44,701 nucleotides of DNA. Origin: Flavobacteriales bacterium (lineage in GTDB: Bacteria; Bacteroidota; Bacteroidia; Flavobacteriales_F; PHOS-HE28). The stretch lies in contig JAGQVV010000079.1 of NCBI GenBank assembly GCA_020437805.1, forward strand, positions 1-44,701, written 5' to 3'. Below are positions 17,163-26,072 of this stretch, piece by piece. The number at the start of each line of letters is the position of its first letter. Position 1 is the first letter of the stretch. The notes under the pieces are model-generated. The model ran no database searches. It had not been told where the DNA came from and was given only the letters and a program-made list of their open reading frames with translations. Made by a program: the position numbers and the translations under genes.

Positions 17163-17420
17163 TTACTTCTTCAGCCCGTTCACGTGAAGCTTCAAGGAGG
17201 ACTTCAGGTTCGAGGCCTTGTTCTTATGGACCAGGTTCTTCTTTGCCAATTTGTCCAACATGCTGTTCACCTCGGGCAACAGCTTTTCCGCCTCGGCCTT
17301 GCTCTCCATGCCGCGCAATTTACGCACTGCATTGCGCGCGGTCTTGCTCTGGTAACGGTTACGCTCGTTGCGGGTCTCGGTTTGACGGACGCGCTTCAGG
17401 GAGGACTTGTGGTTGGCCAT
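17163..17420 (-). CDS. rpsT: 30S ribosomal protein S20
   Basis: 85 residues, basic and helical, beginning [20 protein letters not shown] with [15 protein letters not shown] and [10 protein letters not shown], matching S20. It binds 16S rRNA in the small subunit. It is a single-gene unit with its own promoter (17450-17476) and terminator (17107-17138), and it separates the glycan-modification series from the exopolysaccharide locus. Confidence 0.97.
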   Translation of the reverse strand: MANHKSSLKRVRQTETRNERNRYQSKTARNAVRKLRGMESKAEAEKLLPEVNSMLDKLAKKNLVHKNKASNLKSSLKLHVNGLKK

Positions 17421-17449
17421 GACGTTGATCCCTTTTCCAAAAGGGAGGG

Positions 17450-17476
17450 CAAATATAAAGCTATCTTTCGATCAAC
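17450..17476 (-). promoter_or_regulatory. Promoter of rpsT
   Basis: On the minus strand TATATTTG (17457-17450) matches TAnnTTTG, with TTG at 17476-17474 upstream after a 16-bp spacer. It is 30 bp from the rpsT ATG. The spacer is shorter than the 19 bp seen at rpmH. Confidence 0.6.
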
Positions 17477-17487
17477 ACGCTGCTGAA

Positions 17488-17521
17488 GAAAGAAAAAGGG
17501 CCTGCTCTCGCAAGGCCCTTT
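17488..17521 (-). terminator. Terminator of the sugar-phosphate transferase gene
   Basis: AAAGGGCC and GGCCCTTT (17495-17502 and 17514-17521) form a strong 8-bp stem. On the minus strand it is followed by TTTTTCTTTC. It is 20 bp past the stop of the upstream gene and ends the exopolysaccharide locus. Confidence 0.8.
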
Positions 17522-17540
17522 GCTGTGAGATCCAGTTCCT

Positions 17541-18683
17541 TCAATAGGCGTTCGGGTCCTTTCCGAACATGTTCGTAACGGTCTTCACCACGATCCGGAG
17601 GTCCAACCAGAACGACCAGTTCTCCAAGTACCACACATCCAGCTCCACTCGTCGTTCCATCAATTCCGGAGTGCGGGTCTCACCGCGGAAGCCGTTCACC
17701 TGGGCCCAGCCCGTGATCCCGGGCCGTACGAAGTGCCGCACCATGTACTTGTCGATGATGTCCCTGTATTGATCATTGAGGCGCAACGGGTGTGGACGCG
17801 GCCCCACGATGCTCATATGACCAAATAGGACATTGATGAACTGCGGCATCTCATCGAGGTTGCTCTTTCGTAGAAAGCGTCCCACCGCGGTGACACGAGG
17901 ATCATTCTTGGTCGCCTGCTTCAGATCGGCCTCCATGTTCATTCGCATGCTACGGAACTTCCAACACACGAACTCCTCATTGTCCTTGCCCAGCCGCATC
18001 TGTTTGAAGAACACAGGTCCCCGGCTGCTCAGCTTTACCAGAAGGGCCAGGATCGGGAAGAGCCAAGTGAAGATGAGCAAGACCACGCCCAATGAGAAAA
18101 CGATATCGAAGGCCCGTTTCACGGCACGACCGAAAGCGCTGTCCAAGGGCTCGCGCCGGATCTTGCTCACGGGCACCGCTCCATGGAACTCCAATTGGGA
18201 CGTCTTCACCACCGGAATGAAGCTTTCGGCGCTCGGTATCACCCGGAATCGAATGGTGTTCCGCTCGCAGAATTCCATCAGGTCGGTGATGTCCGCACGA
18301 CGTGTGCCCGGCAGCGCACAGTAGAGTATGTCAATGCGATTCTGGATGGCATAGGCTTTGGCCGCCTCCACCCCACCGATGCGTCGATCGCCAAGATCCC
18401 CATCGATGGGCGCATCATTGAAGATCCCACAAAAGCGGTACCCGCGAACGGTCTGGTCCTCGCAATACTGATAGATCTCCTCAGCGGCCGGGCCCTCCCC
18501 TACAATGATGAGGTCCTTGACCGTGGTCAATGGTTCAAGTGCCAAAACCTTTGTGATCCCTGTTTGCACGTGGTGTAGTGATGTTCGCCCAGAACGGAGC
18601 AATGTAGACAGTTCCGCACTGATATCGGTTGCCGTTCCGATCGTTCCGGTAAGATCCTCCCCTGATGTAATGGTCTTTTCCAT
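17541..18683 (-). CDS. Polyprenyl sugar-phosphate transferase (priming glycosyltransferase) lacking the N-terminal membrane helices
   Basis: 380 residues. It begins with about 50 polar residues, then a Rossmann-like domain (LIIVGEGPAAEEI, 58-70), one hydrophobic segment (190-217) and the catalytic bacterial sugar-transferase domain: KFRSMRMNMEAD, LRKSNLDEMPQFINVLFGHM with the Asp-Glu pair at 277-278, IVGPRPHPL and PGITGWAQVNG. It should move a sugar 1-phosphate from a UDP-sugar to undecaprenyl phosphate and start the repeat unit. WcaJ/WbaP-type relatives normally carry four N-terminal membrane helices; these are absent and the upstream 205 bp is non-coding. It has its own promoter region and terminator. 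Confidence 0.88.
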   Translation of the reverse strand: MEKTITSGEDLTGTIGTATDISAELSTLLRSGRTSLHHVQTGITKVLALEPLTTVKDLIIVGEGPAAEEIYQYCEDQTVRGYRFCGIFNDAPIDGDLGDRRIGGVEAAKAYAIQNRIDILYCALPGTRRADITDLMEFCERNTIRFRVIPSAESFIPVVKTSQLEFHGAVPVSKIRREPLDSAFGRAVKRAFDIVFSLGVVLLIFTWLFPILALLVKLSSRGPVFFKQMRLGKDNEEFVCWKFRSMRMNMEADLKQATKNDPRVTAVGRFLRKSNLDEMPQFINVLFGHMSIVGPRPHPLRLNDQYRDIIDKYMVRHFVRPGITGWAQVNGFRGETRTPELMERRVELDVWYLENWSFWLDLRIVVKTVTNMFGKDPNAY

Positions 18684-18730
18684 CGATTATGTGGTGGCCA
18701 AGTTCCGGTCCTTGTCGTTCTGGAGTGTGC

Positions 18731-18763
18731 CAAATGTAACTCGTTCGTCGATGGTTTGTCAAA
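18731..18763 (-). promoter_or_regulatory. Promoter of the priming glycosyltransferase gene
   Basis: On the minus strand TTTG (18763-18760) and TACATTTG (18738-18731) are 21 bp apart, about 50 bp upstream of the ATG at 18683. The -33 element abuts one of the TTCGTCGA repeats. Confidence 0.55.
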
Positions 18764-18792
18764 TTCGTCGAGTGAATATATTCATTCGTCGA
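18744..18792. repeat. Three phased TTCGTCGA repeats with a palindrome (possible operator)
   Basis: TTCGTCGA occurs at 18744-18751, 18764-18771 and 18785-18792, that is every 20-21 bp, about two helical turns. A perfect 12-bp palindrome TGAATATATTCA (18773-18784) fills the space between the second and third copies. The array overlaps and extends upstream of the promoter of the priming glycosyltransferase gene. It lies in the 205-bp gap after the WecG/TagA gene; the remaining gap sequence shows nothing else. Confidence 0.55.
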
Positions 18793-18888
18793 TAAACGGA
18801 AGCTCCTGTAGTTGGATCCAGAGTACCTCAACATGGTGGGACCGTAGGGCATCGGGATCTTCTTGTCTAAAAGTGAAACGGACCCGCT

Positions 18889-19659
18889 TCAGGCCTTTCC
18901 AGACATCCGTCGGACCATTTCCTTCCCCATTAGGACGAGAAAGGCGGTATTCGTCACCACATAGCGCTTCCACAACCGACGTGGCTCCAACCACAGCCGA
19001 TAGGCCCATTCCAAGGAAAGGTCCCGCATCCATTTCGGTGCGCGCTTGTCGATCCCGGCATACAACAGGAAGGCTCCGCCCATGCCGAGCATCACGGCAT
19101 TGACCTTTCCCTTCATGGCTGCCATCCATTTCTCCTGTTTCGGACAACCCAAGGATACCAACACGATGTGCGCCCCGCTCGCATTGATGCGCGCAGCATC
19201 AAGGTCCAGGTCCATGGCCTCGATGGGTGCGAACGGCGGTGAGTGCCGCCCGGCGATACGCAATTCGGGCAGTTCTTTTCCTGCACGGTCCACGACCCGC
19301 AGTTGCACATCCTCCGTGGCTCCGATCAGATACACGCCAAGACCTTCGGATGCGGCCCTATCCAAGAGGGCTGGCATGATGTCGTTCCCTGCCACGCGTT
19401 CCTGGTCCACCTTGTGGAAGTACTGAAGGGCCCGTAACACGGGCATACCATCCGCCGTCGCCAGGTCGGCTTCGTTCACCACCCGTGCGAAAACCGGATC
19501 CTTCGCTTCAACGGTCATGTGCGCATTGACGCAACAGACGTATGAGGATCGATGTGTCGCACCCAATGCAACGATACGGTCGATGTGCGCCTTGAATGTG
19601 CCCATGGAAATGTCCACGGTGAGGACGCGTCGCTTGGGCAAGCCAGCTGTTCCCTTCAT
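18889..19659 (-). CDS. WecG/TagA/CpsF family glycosyltransferase (GT26)
   Basis: 256 residues with the GT26 pattern: YVCCVNAHMTVEAKDP, NEADLATADGMPVLRA (with the catalytic Asp region), VYLIGATEDV and VLVSLGCPKQEKWMA. The C-terminal tail is basic and hydrophobic (LWKRYVVTNTAFLVL), as expected for membrane association. Relatives add ManNAc or ManNAcA to a lipid-linked GlcNAc. UDP-ManNAc could come from WecB encoded at 15237-16388. Its ATG overlaps the epimerase stop (ATGA). It is the last gene of the GT4-epimerase-GT26 run. Confidence 0.9.
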   Translation of the reverse strand: MKGTAGLPKRRVLTVDISMGTFKAHIDRIVALGATHRSSYVCCVNAHMTVEAKDPVFARVVNEADLATADGMPVLRALQYFHKVDQERVAGNDIMPALLDRAASEGLGVYLIGATEDVQLRVVDRAGKELPELRIAGRHSPPFAPIEAMDLDLDAARINASGAHIVLVSLGCPKQEKWMAAMKGKVNAVMLGMGGAFLLYAGIDKRAPKWMRDLSLEWAYRLWLEPRRLWKRYVVTNTAFLVLMGKEMVRRMSGKA

Positions 19660-20681
19660 CGCTTCACCGCCGAACTGATGCGAACGTCCTTCTTTTTCGG
19701 AGCGATGATCCTCTCGCTCCCACCATCATACCACGCCACCATTTCGGCCACGCCTTGCTCCATGGAGAAGGGCGCCTCACCCAATCGGTCGATGGTCCTA
19801 TCCATGGGTGTGATATAGTCGCTGGTCATGCTTCGGAACCTGCCGCTCGTGATCGGGAACGGGATCCCTACCATTTTGAGCGCGTCACCACAGATAGCGA
19901 CCACCCGGATCAACCATGTTGGGATGTACCTGACCGGCCTTCCGACCAACTCCTTTGAAACCGCCTCCACCCATTCCTTCAGATCGAGCGGCGGATCGCC
20001 GACATAGAACACTTGGCCATCCATGACCTCCCGGGTCACTTGCAACATGCGATCCACTTGCCACACGACGTTCCCGACATAGCCATAGGAGCGAATGACC
20101 CTCCCCTTGCCCGGGTGGAAGTACAGACCCTTGCGCATCACCTTGAACATGACATCGCGGTACCGCAATGACCAAGGCCCCCATATGGTAGTGGGTCGAA
20201 TGATGCACCAGGCACATTGCAATTTCGCCTCTCGCGTCGCCAATTCCGTGAGCCTCTTGGACTCGCCGTATATGGTAAAGGGTTTGAAATCCAGATCATG
20301 CGCGGGTTGGTACCCGGCCTCGCAAACGAATTGCGTGCTCGTCACGACGATGCGTTCCACGTCAGGCAGCTTCTTTACGACCTCCAAGAGGATACGCGTT
20401 CCCTCATGGTTCTGGCGGTACGCATCCACATCCACCTTTTCTTCGGTGTCGGTGCGTGCGGCCAAGTGCACAACGTGGGTAGGTCGGAACTCGACCATGG
20501 CGGCTTCGAGCCTGGCCGTGTCCATCAGATCAACCTCCTTCCAATATGGCGTCTGCCCGGGGTCCAGCGGAGGGTTCCAATCCATGTTGAGCAAGGGAAT
20601 ACCCTTGTTGATATAGTGGGCCATCAAGTTCGTCCCGATGAAACCGGAGCCCCCGGTGACCAATAGTCGCATGCTGTTCAC
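19656..20681 (-). CDS. NAD-dependent epimerase/dehydratase
   Basis: A 341-residue extended short-chain dehydrogenase with the dinucleotide motif VTGGSGFIGTNL (8-19) and the catalytic FTIYGESKR (Tyr-xxx-Lys), preceded by TSTQFVCEAG. It probably makes or interconverts a nucleotide-sugar for the exopolysaccharide; the exact reaction (4-epimerase, dehydratase or reductase) cannot be told. The ATG at 20681 overlaps the GT4 stop (ATGA); Met4 is an alternative start. Confidence 0.88.
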   Translation of the reverse strand: MNSMRLLVTGGSGFIGTNLMAHYINKGIPLLNMDWNPPLDPGQTPYWKEVDLMDTARLEAAMVEFRPTHVVHLAARTDTEEKVDVDAYRQNHEGTRILLEVVKKLPDVERIVVTSTQFVCEAGYQPAHDLDFKPFTIYGESKRLTELATREAKLQCAWCIIRPTTIWGPWSLRYRDVMFKVMRKGLYFHPGKGRVIRSYGYVGNVVWQVDRMLQVTREVMDGQVFYVGDPPLDLKEWVEAVSKELVGRPVRYIPTWLIRVVAICGDALKMVGIPFPITSGRFRSMTSDYITPMDRTIDRLGEAPFSMEQGVAEMVAWYDGGSERIIAPKKKDVRISSAVKR

Positions 20682-21814
20682 TGCTGTTCGAAGAGGCCAA
20701 GAAGCTCGCGCTCCATGGCTTGGTGAAAGGCCTTCAACGTGAATTTCCGCTCAAAGATGCGTCTACCCTCCTCGCCCATTCGGTTCCGCAACCGTTGGTC
20801 CGCTCCGAGTTGTACAAGCTTTTCCGCCACAGCAGGAGGGTCATGAACGGGGACCAGATAGCCATTGCGCCCGTTCTCCACTACGGAAGGGATCCCGCGC
20901 CATTCCGTGCTTATCACTGGTTTGGCGAACTGCATGGCCTCCACCAGCACCAGCCCGAAACTCTCCGCTTCAAAGTAGGAAGGGAAGCAGAATATGTCGC
21001 ATGCGGCGAAGCGAACGGCTTTCTCCCGTCCACTCAGGACCCCAAGGAACACGACGCGTTCCTCCAGTCCGTTCATACGGATGAGATCCTCACATTCCGT
21101 CTTGAACGCGTGTTCGCCCCATTTGCCCATCAATTGTAACTCGGCATCAAGGCCTTGTTCCACGGCCATAGCGAATGCCTGGAGCAGGTCCCTGACCCCT
21201 TTACTGGGAATGAGCACACCGGTGAAGAGGATGACGAGGCGTTCGCCGATCCGGGCATTACGCTCAGGAACGGTGCCTCGTTCATCATCGATCCCGTTCG
21301 GAATGACCACGGAGCGCGATGCGCCGAGGGCCGAACCATCCTCCGGGTTCTGTGGGGCGGTCCGGATCGCCAGAGCAGGTTTCCGGTACGCGAAGTGGAA
21401 CAAGGGACGGAATACCGCGGGCAGCTCGCTTTCATAGGCGGACACCCCGCTTGCGTGGAAGTGGAACACGACCTTGGAGAAGAGCCAACGTGTGGCGCCG
21501 AGCAGGATCAGGTCGCGTAGCACGGGCACCTTGTTCGGACCGCTCGGCGGATAATACAACACCGGTGTTCGATAACGAAAACGTGCCCACCAGATGCGAA
21601 GGATGGTGACGAAGAGCACCCAAAGTTTTCGGGGCGCGAATTTCCCAACGCTCTCCATATCCTCGGAAAAAGCCATCCGAACATGGAAAAGCCGGATCTT
21701 GGTGCTGCGCAAGTCCAAAAAACGTTGGATCATCACCGCCTGCCCACCGAAGGGAGGCGGTGTTTGACCGACAACGAGGATGCGATACGGTTGTTTCAGC
21801 ACAGGATCGCCCAA
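20678..21814 (-). CDS. Glycosyltransferase family 4 protein
   Basis: A 378-residue GT-B enzyme. The N-terminus has VVGQTPPPFGGQAVMI, where the GG loop binds the acceptor/donor. The C-terminal half carries LFTGVLIPSKGVRDLLQA, then FPSYFEAESFGLVLVEAM (the E-x7-E motif) and GRNGYLVP. It would add one sugar of the exopolysaccharide repeat at the cytoplasmic face. It is the first gene of a three-gene coupled run and is divergent from the beta-helix gene. A one-mismatch -7 box (CATCTTTG, minus strand, 21939-21932) lies in the intergenic region. Confidence 0.92.
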   Translation of the reverse strand: MGDPVLKQPYRILVVGQTPPPFGGQAVMIQRFLDLRSTKIRLFHVRMAFSEDMESVGKFAPRKLWVLFVTILRIWWARFRYRTPVLYYPPSGPNKVPVLRDLILLGATRWLFSKVVFHFHASGVSAYESELPAVFRPLFHFAYRKPALAIRTAPQNPEDGSALGASRSVVIPNGIDDERGTVPERNARIGERLVILFTGVLIPSKGVRDLLQAFAMAVEQGLDAELQLMGKWGEHAFKTECEDLIRMNGLEERVVFLGVLSGREKAVRFAACDIFCFPSYFEAESFGLVLVEAMQFAKPVISTEWRGIPSVVENGRNGYLVPVHDPPAVAEKLVQLGADQRLRNRMGEEGRRIFERKFTLKAFHQAMERELLGLFEQQ

Positions 21815-21987
21815 AAGTACCTGCTGCTTCTTCCGCTACCGGGGAAGACCGGGCAGTCCCATCAACAAACCTGCGTGAATGCCCCAACCCTCGGCAGCGC
21901 CAACTCGTCGAAGGAAAAGGGGCCTTGGTCGCAAAGATGCAACCGTAGCGGCCTGGATAAGGTTCAATGGGCCAAGAACCGCCCCAC

Positions 21988-24729
21988 ATGCGCAACCCAT
22001 CGACCACATCCATCTCCGCTCTGGCCTTCGTTCTTCTAAGCCTGCAAGCGGTGGCCACCGACTATTTCGTTTCACCCTCGGGCAACGACAGCAACAACGG
22101 TACGAGCCAAGGCAGCGCGTGGCGCACGATCGCTCGCGTGCAGCAGCTCCAATACGTGCTTCAGCCCGGTGACCGCATCCTTTTCGAGAGGGGTGCATCA
22201 TATAGCGGGCAACTCGACATCAATTCCTCCGGTTCCGCAAGCCAGCCGATCGTGATCGGCGCCTATGGAAGCGGCAACCTACCGGTCATCTCCGGAGCGA
22301 CAACGGCCTCTACATGGACCCAACACCAAGGCAACATTTGGCGGGCCAGCGTTGCACAACCGGTGAAATATGTCCGCGTGAACGGTGAAGTGATGACCCT
22401 TGCTCGCTACCCCAACACGGGTTGGCTGCGTGTGAACACCTCCACCAACACCCAGTTGAACAGCACTTCGCTCGATCAGGCGAACGGCTATTGGAACGGA
22501 GCACGCTTGGTGGTCCGCAGCACGAACTGGTGCTATGAGAACGCCGAGATCTCCGGCTTCTCCAACGGTACCTTGAGCTTTCCGGCGATCACGTACAACC
22601 CGGGGAATTATGACTGGGGTTTCTTCGTGTGCAACAAGCTGAGCGAATTGGACGCCCCTGGCGAGTGGTTCCACGACGCGAACGCTGGTGTGCTCTACCT
22701 CTGGGCGCCGGGGAATGCCGATCCGAACACCTTGAACGTCCAGGCCTCCGTGCACGAGAACGGGATCAACGTGGGCTGGCAGAAGAGCCATGTCCGCATC
22801 GAGAACCTGCTGTTCCGCGGCCAGCGCTATGCAGGAGTGAACAATGGCGGTGCCAGCCATGTAACGATCACCGGCTGCACGTTCGAATGGTCCAACCACG
22901 CCATCCGGAGCTATGGCAACCACGACAACTACTCCAACAACATCGTCCGGAACACGTTCGCTTCCGGATTGGCACTGATCGACAACAACTCGACGATCGA
23001 GAACAACACCATCACCGATATCGCCCTGATCCCGGGACTTGGAGAGAGTTTCTGGGGCTACTACGGCATGTACGCATTGGGTGAGGACAATGTGATCCGC
23101 AACAACCGCATCACCAATACCGGCAATTCAGGCATGTTCCTCGAAGGCAGCCCCTTGGTGGAGAAGAACGTGATCCGAGCCCCCCTCGCCACGGTGAACG
23201 ATGGAGGAGGGATCTATTGGGACAACTCCGACGGGATGATCATCCAGGACAATATCATTGAGGACCTGGACGGTAACATGGAGAGCGTAGCGATGGACTA
23301 CCATGTGAACTATAAGATCGGCCACGGCATCTACTTCGGGAACGCCGTGATCAACAACACGATCGTCCGGCGCAATACGGTCTCCGGGTGTCGCGGTGCA
23401 GGGATCCATGTGGACCACACGATGGTCTCCAACGGCATCCAGGTGCGCGACAACGTGCTCTATGACAACGATATCCAATTGAGCCTCTCCGACTATTCCA
23501 ATTACAACGGTCCGGGAGCAACGCCACCCTACCATGTCCCGAGCTATAATTCGGTGTATTCAGGGAACACGCTGTACTGCATGGACAAGGACCAGCTGTG
23601 TGTGCAGCAATACCATGTTTACAGCAACAACCTGGTCGATTTCGGCACCTTCACGAACAACCGCCACTTCAACCCGTTCAACGAGCTCACCACCTTCATC
23701 ATCAAGCTTTACAGTGGAACCGTGAAGCATTATTCGCTCGAGCGCTGGCAAGCGGAACGTGGTGAGGAGACCGGCAGCACCCGCAGCCCGCATCGGCAGA
23801 ACAGCCATGAGGTGACCGGGCTGCTGAGCCCGAACCTCGTTTCGAACAGCACTTTCGACTACAACACCAACGGGTGGAGCGGCTGGCCGACCCAAGGGCA
23901 GATCCTGCGGGACAACACGATGCTCGACAACGGGGCCGCCAAGATCGTTTACGGGCAGAACAGTGGTTCGCCGGAATTCTACTTGCGCACCGATGCTACC
24001 ACCAACGTGCAGAACGGACAGTGGTACGAGATGCGCTTCAGCATGCAGAGCAACATGCACGGCGTGGTCCGCGCGGAGTTCAAAGGACAAAGCCAGGCCG
24101 CTGGCCCCAATGCGATCTTTTCCAAGAGCATTCCGTTCGACGCTCAACGCAGGGACATCTCGTTGGTGTTCCAAAGCACGCTCTCCGAGCCGGGCCTCTT
24201 CATCTTCGCGAACAATTTCAACGAAAGCACCTACTGGCTGGACAACGTGGAACTGTACCGCGTGACCGTGGACCCCGTGGACCCCTACACCAGGCACATT
24301 CTCCTCACGAACGAATCGAACGCCCCTGTGGATGTACCCTTGGTCGGTTGCTGGAGGGATGTCCAAGGTGCCTTGCACACGGTTTCGATACCGCTACCGG
24401 CCTATGGTTCCGTGGTATTGGCGAAAGAGGACGACGACCTGTGCGGGTTGACCACCGGCCAGGAAGAAGAAGATGGACCTATGGCCTCGAACGGTCCTTT
24501 GCCCTTCCCGAACCCTGTGGCCTCCGGGGCACCGTTGTTCCTGACCAGGGCTGTGGAAGCCGTCACGGAAATGGAGATCATGGATAGCGCCGGTCGGAGC
24601 ATCCAACGCGCGCGAATGGCGGGAGGTGCGACTGAACTACCGATCGGTGAACGTCTTCCCAGTGGGCACTACTTCATCCTCCTGCGCACCAATGGCTCGG
24701 TGGACCGCCATCGCGTGGTGGTGCAATAA
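21988..24729 (+). CDS. Secreted right-handed beta-helix protein with T9SS-type tail
   Basis: 913 residues. A signal peptide (TSISALAFVLLSLQAVAT) is followed by TDYFVSPSGNDSNNGTSQGS, typical of beta-helix polysaccharide lyases and hydrolases. About 500 residues of beta-helix coils with N-I/V-rich turns come next (NNIVRNTF, NNTITDI, NNRITNTGNSG). A jelly-roll-like region (about 625-760, STFDYNTNGWSGW to TYWLDNVELYRV) resembles CBM4/9-type modules. The C-terminus (LPFPNPVASG to SGHYFILLRTNGS, then HRVVV) resembles a type A sorting domain. It is the only + strand gene inside the polysaccharide locus. Start 21988 is preferred over 21967. It may be a lyase or hydrolase for the locus's own polymer. 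Confidence 0.85.
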   Translation: MRNPSTTSISALAFVLLSLQAVATDYFVSPSGNDSNNGTSQGSAWRTIARVQQLQYVLQPGDRILFERGASYSGQLDINSSGSASQPIVIGAYGSGNLPVISGATTASTWTQHQGNIWRASVAQPVKYVRVNGEVMTLARYPNTGWLRVNTSTNTQLNSTSLDQANGYWNGARLVVRSTNWCYENAEISGFSNGTLSFPAITYNPGNYDWGFFVCNKLSELDAPGEWFHDANAGVLYLWAPGNADPNTLNVQASVHENGINVGWQKSHVRIENLLFRGQRYAGVNNGGASHVTITGCTFEWSNHAIRSYGNHDNYSNNIVRNTFASGLALIDNNSTIENNTITDIALIPGLGESFWGYYGMYALGEDNVIRNNRITNTGNSGMFLEGSPLVEKNVIRAPLATVNDGGGIYWDNSDGMIIQDNIIEDLDGNMESVAMDYHVNYKIGHGIYFGNAVINNTIVRRNTVSGCRGAGIHVDHTMVSNGIQVRDNVLYDNDIQLSLSDYSNYNGPGATPPYHVPSYNSVYSGNTLYCMDKDQLCVQQYHVYSNNLVDFGTFTNNRHFNPFNELTTFIIKLYSGTVKHYSLERWQAERGEETGSTRSPHRQNSHEVTGLLSPNLVSNSTFDYNTNGWSGWPTQGQILRDNTMLDNGAAKIVYGQNSGSPEFYLRTDATTNVQNGQWYEMRFSMQSNMHGVVRAEFKGQSQAAGPNAIFSKSIPFDAQRRDISLVFQSTLSEPGLFIFANNFNESTYWLDNVELYRVTVDPVDPYTRHILLTNESNAPVDVPLVGCWRDVQGALHTVSIPLPAYGSVVLAKEDDDLCGLTTGQEEEDGPMASNGPLPFPNPVASGAPLFLTRAVEAVTEMEIMDSAGRSIQRARMAGGATELPIGERLPSGHYFILLRTNGSVDRHRVVVQ

Positions 24730-24730
24730 C

Positions 24731-26038
24731 CTATTCGAGGAATTCGCCGCCCAAAGCCTTTGGCCTTCGCGTGATGTAGCGCGGATCGATCGCCACGGCG
24801 GAGAGGATACAGAAAACCAGCGGATTACCGAGATCGATGCCGTAACAGATGATATCGATCTGCCAAATGAAGAGCAGATATACGACCGCAGCGTAGAGGG
24901 GGGCCTGATCGGTCCCCTTCATGTATTCTGTTCGATAGTGCTTGTAGATGTACCACATCACCAGAATGAAGAGCACATAGCCCACAACGCCCTGGCTGAT
25001 CACGGTTTGTAGGAACGTACTGTGCATGTGGACATCGTACGAATGCCTGACCATGAAGATCTTCCCGATCGCCTCCCACCCCGGAAGCTTGTACTGCCCT
25101 TGATGTCCGTTGCCGAAGAAGAAGCCCCTTCGGTCGTCCAAGAGCCAATTCCACGCTTCCTCCCAAACGTAAGTGCGATTGTTGAACGTGGTCACATCCT
25201 CCTTGTCGACCCGTGAGACCACCGCGGCGAATATGGGCAGCGTAAGGATCCAGTAAACCAGCAAGGCAGCGTTCACCAGGATGGGCATCGTGAACAAGGA
25301 GATCGGGAACAACAGGCGCACGGTACGTATGATGCGGAAAAGGAACAGCACTGTAAGTACCAGGAACATGAGGAACGAAAGGCGACTGTTCACATTGACC
25401 ATCAACGCCAAGTTCACCATGTAGAAGGAGAGCGTAAGCAGGAATGCACCGGGCTTGCGCACGAAATCCTTCAAGTAGAAGAGCAACATCAGGTTGACCA
25501 CCGACATCAAGTGGGCCGCATCGTAGATCCCCCGCAGGAAAGGAAGGTTGATCCGCCCTTCGAACTTGTGCACCACGTTCTGCATCCCCAATGCCACACC
25601 GAGCAGGTTGAAGACGATCAAAAGCGACAGGCCCTTCAGGAGCAGTTTCGCGAAGTCGAAATCATCCTGGCCCCGGTTGCGGATCTGTACCACGATGGCC
25701 GCGTGGAACGGGGCGAGGTACAGGATCATATAGGCCACCATGTTCAGCATGTTGAGCCCAGGGAAGCCCTCCATGAAGGCGATCCACATGCTGGACACGA
25801 GCGAGAGCAGGAAAGCCAGGCCTACCCAATACACCCTGTTCACCATGGACCGGAATTGGCGTTGGTACATCAGGTCCAGGAGGTGCAAGGCCAGGATCAT
25901 GATGAACGGAAGGACCGCCACGATGAGCCCTTCGGAGAAGTTCCCCTTATAGCCGCGATACATGCCCAACCCGTAGAACGGGAAGGCAAGCACGAACAGG
26001 TTGTTGATAAGCTTCCGCTTGGACAGGAGCACGGGCAA
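24731..26038 (-). CDS. O-antigen ligase/polymerase-like protein (Wzy)
   Basis: 435 residues with roughly eleven membrane helices and a large loop near 290-350 that contains NNRTYVWEEAWNWLLDD and HMHSTFLQTVISQGVVGYVLF. The R-x3-W segment and the H-x-T-F/Y-L-Q pattern followed by a helix are typical of the O-antigen ligase/Wzy superfamily. In a locus with Wzx, Wzc and Wza, a polymerase role in the periplasmic face of the inner membrane is most likely. Its stop is one base from that of the convergent beta-helix gene, with no room for a terminator between them. Confidence 0.85.
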   Translation of the reverse strand: MPVLLSKRKLINNLFVLAFPFYGLGMYRGYKGNFSEGLIVAVLPFIMILALHLLDLMYQRQFRSMVNRVYWVGLAFLLSLVSSMWIAFMEGFPGLNMLNMVAYMILYLAPFHAAIVVQIRNRGQDDFDFAKLLLKGLSLLIVFNLLGVALGMQNVVHKFEGRINLPFLRGIYDAAHLMSVVNLMLLFYLKDFVRKPGAFLLTLSFYMVNLALMVNVNSRLSFLMFLVLTVLFLFRIIRTVRLLFPISLFTMPILVNAALLVYWILTLPIFAAVVSRVDKEDVTTFNNRTYVWEEAWNWLLDDRRGFFFGNGHQGQYKLPGWEAIGKIFMVRHSYDVHMHSTFLQTVISQGVVGYVLFILVMWYIYKHYRTEYMKGTDQAPLYAAVVYLLFIWQIDIICYGIDLGNPLVFCILSAVAIDPRYITRRPKALGGEFLE

Positions 26039-26072
26039 AGGGCGCTAAGAATGCCCCGCAAAGATGCGGTCT

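Noticed and set aside
18535-18852. 105-codon frame upstream of the priming glycosyltransferase as its missing N-terminus
   Set aside because: It has no hydrophobic helices, overlaps the gene in another frame and covers the promoter/repeat region.
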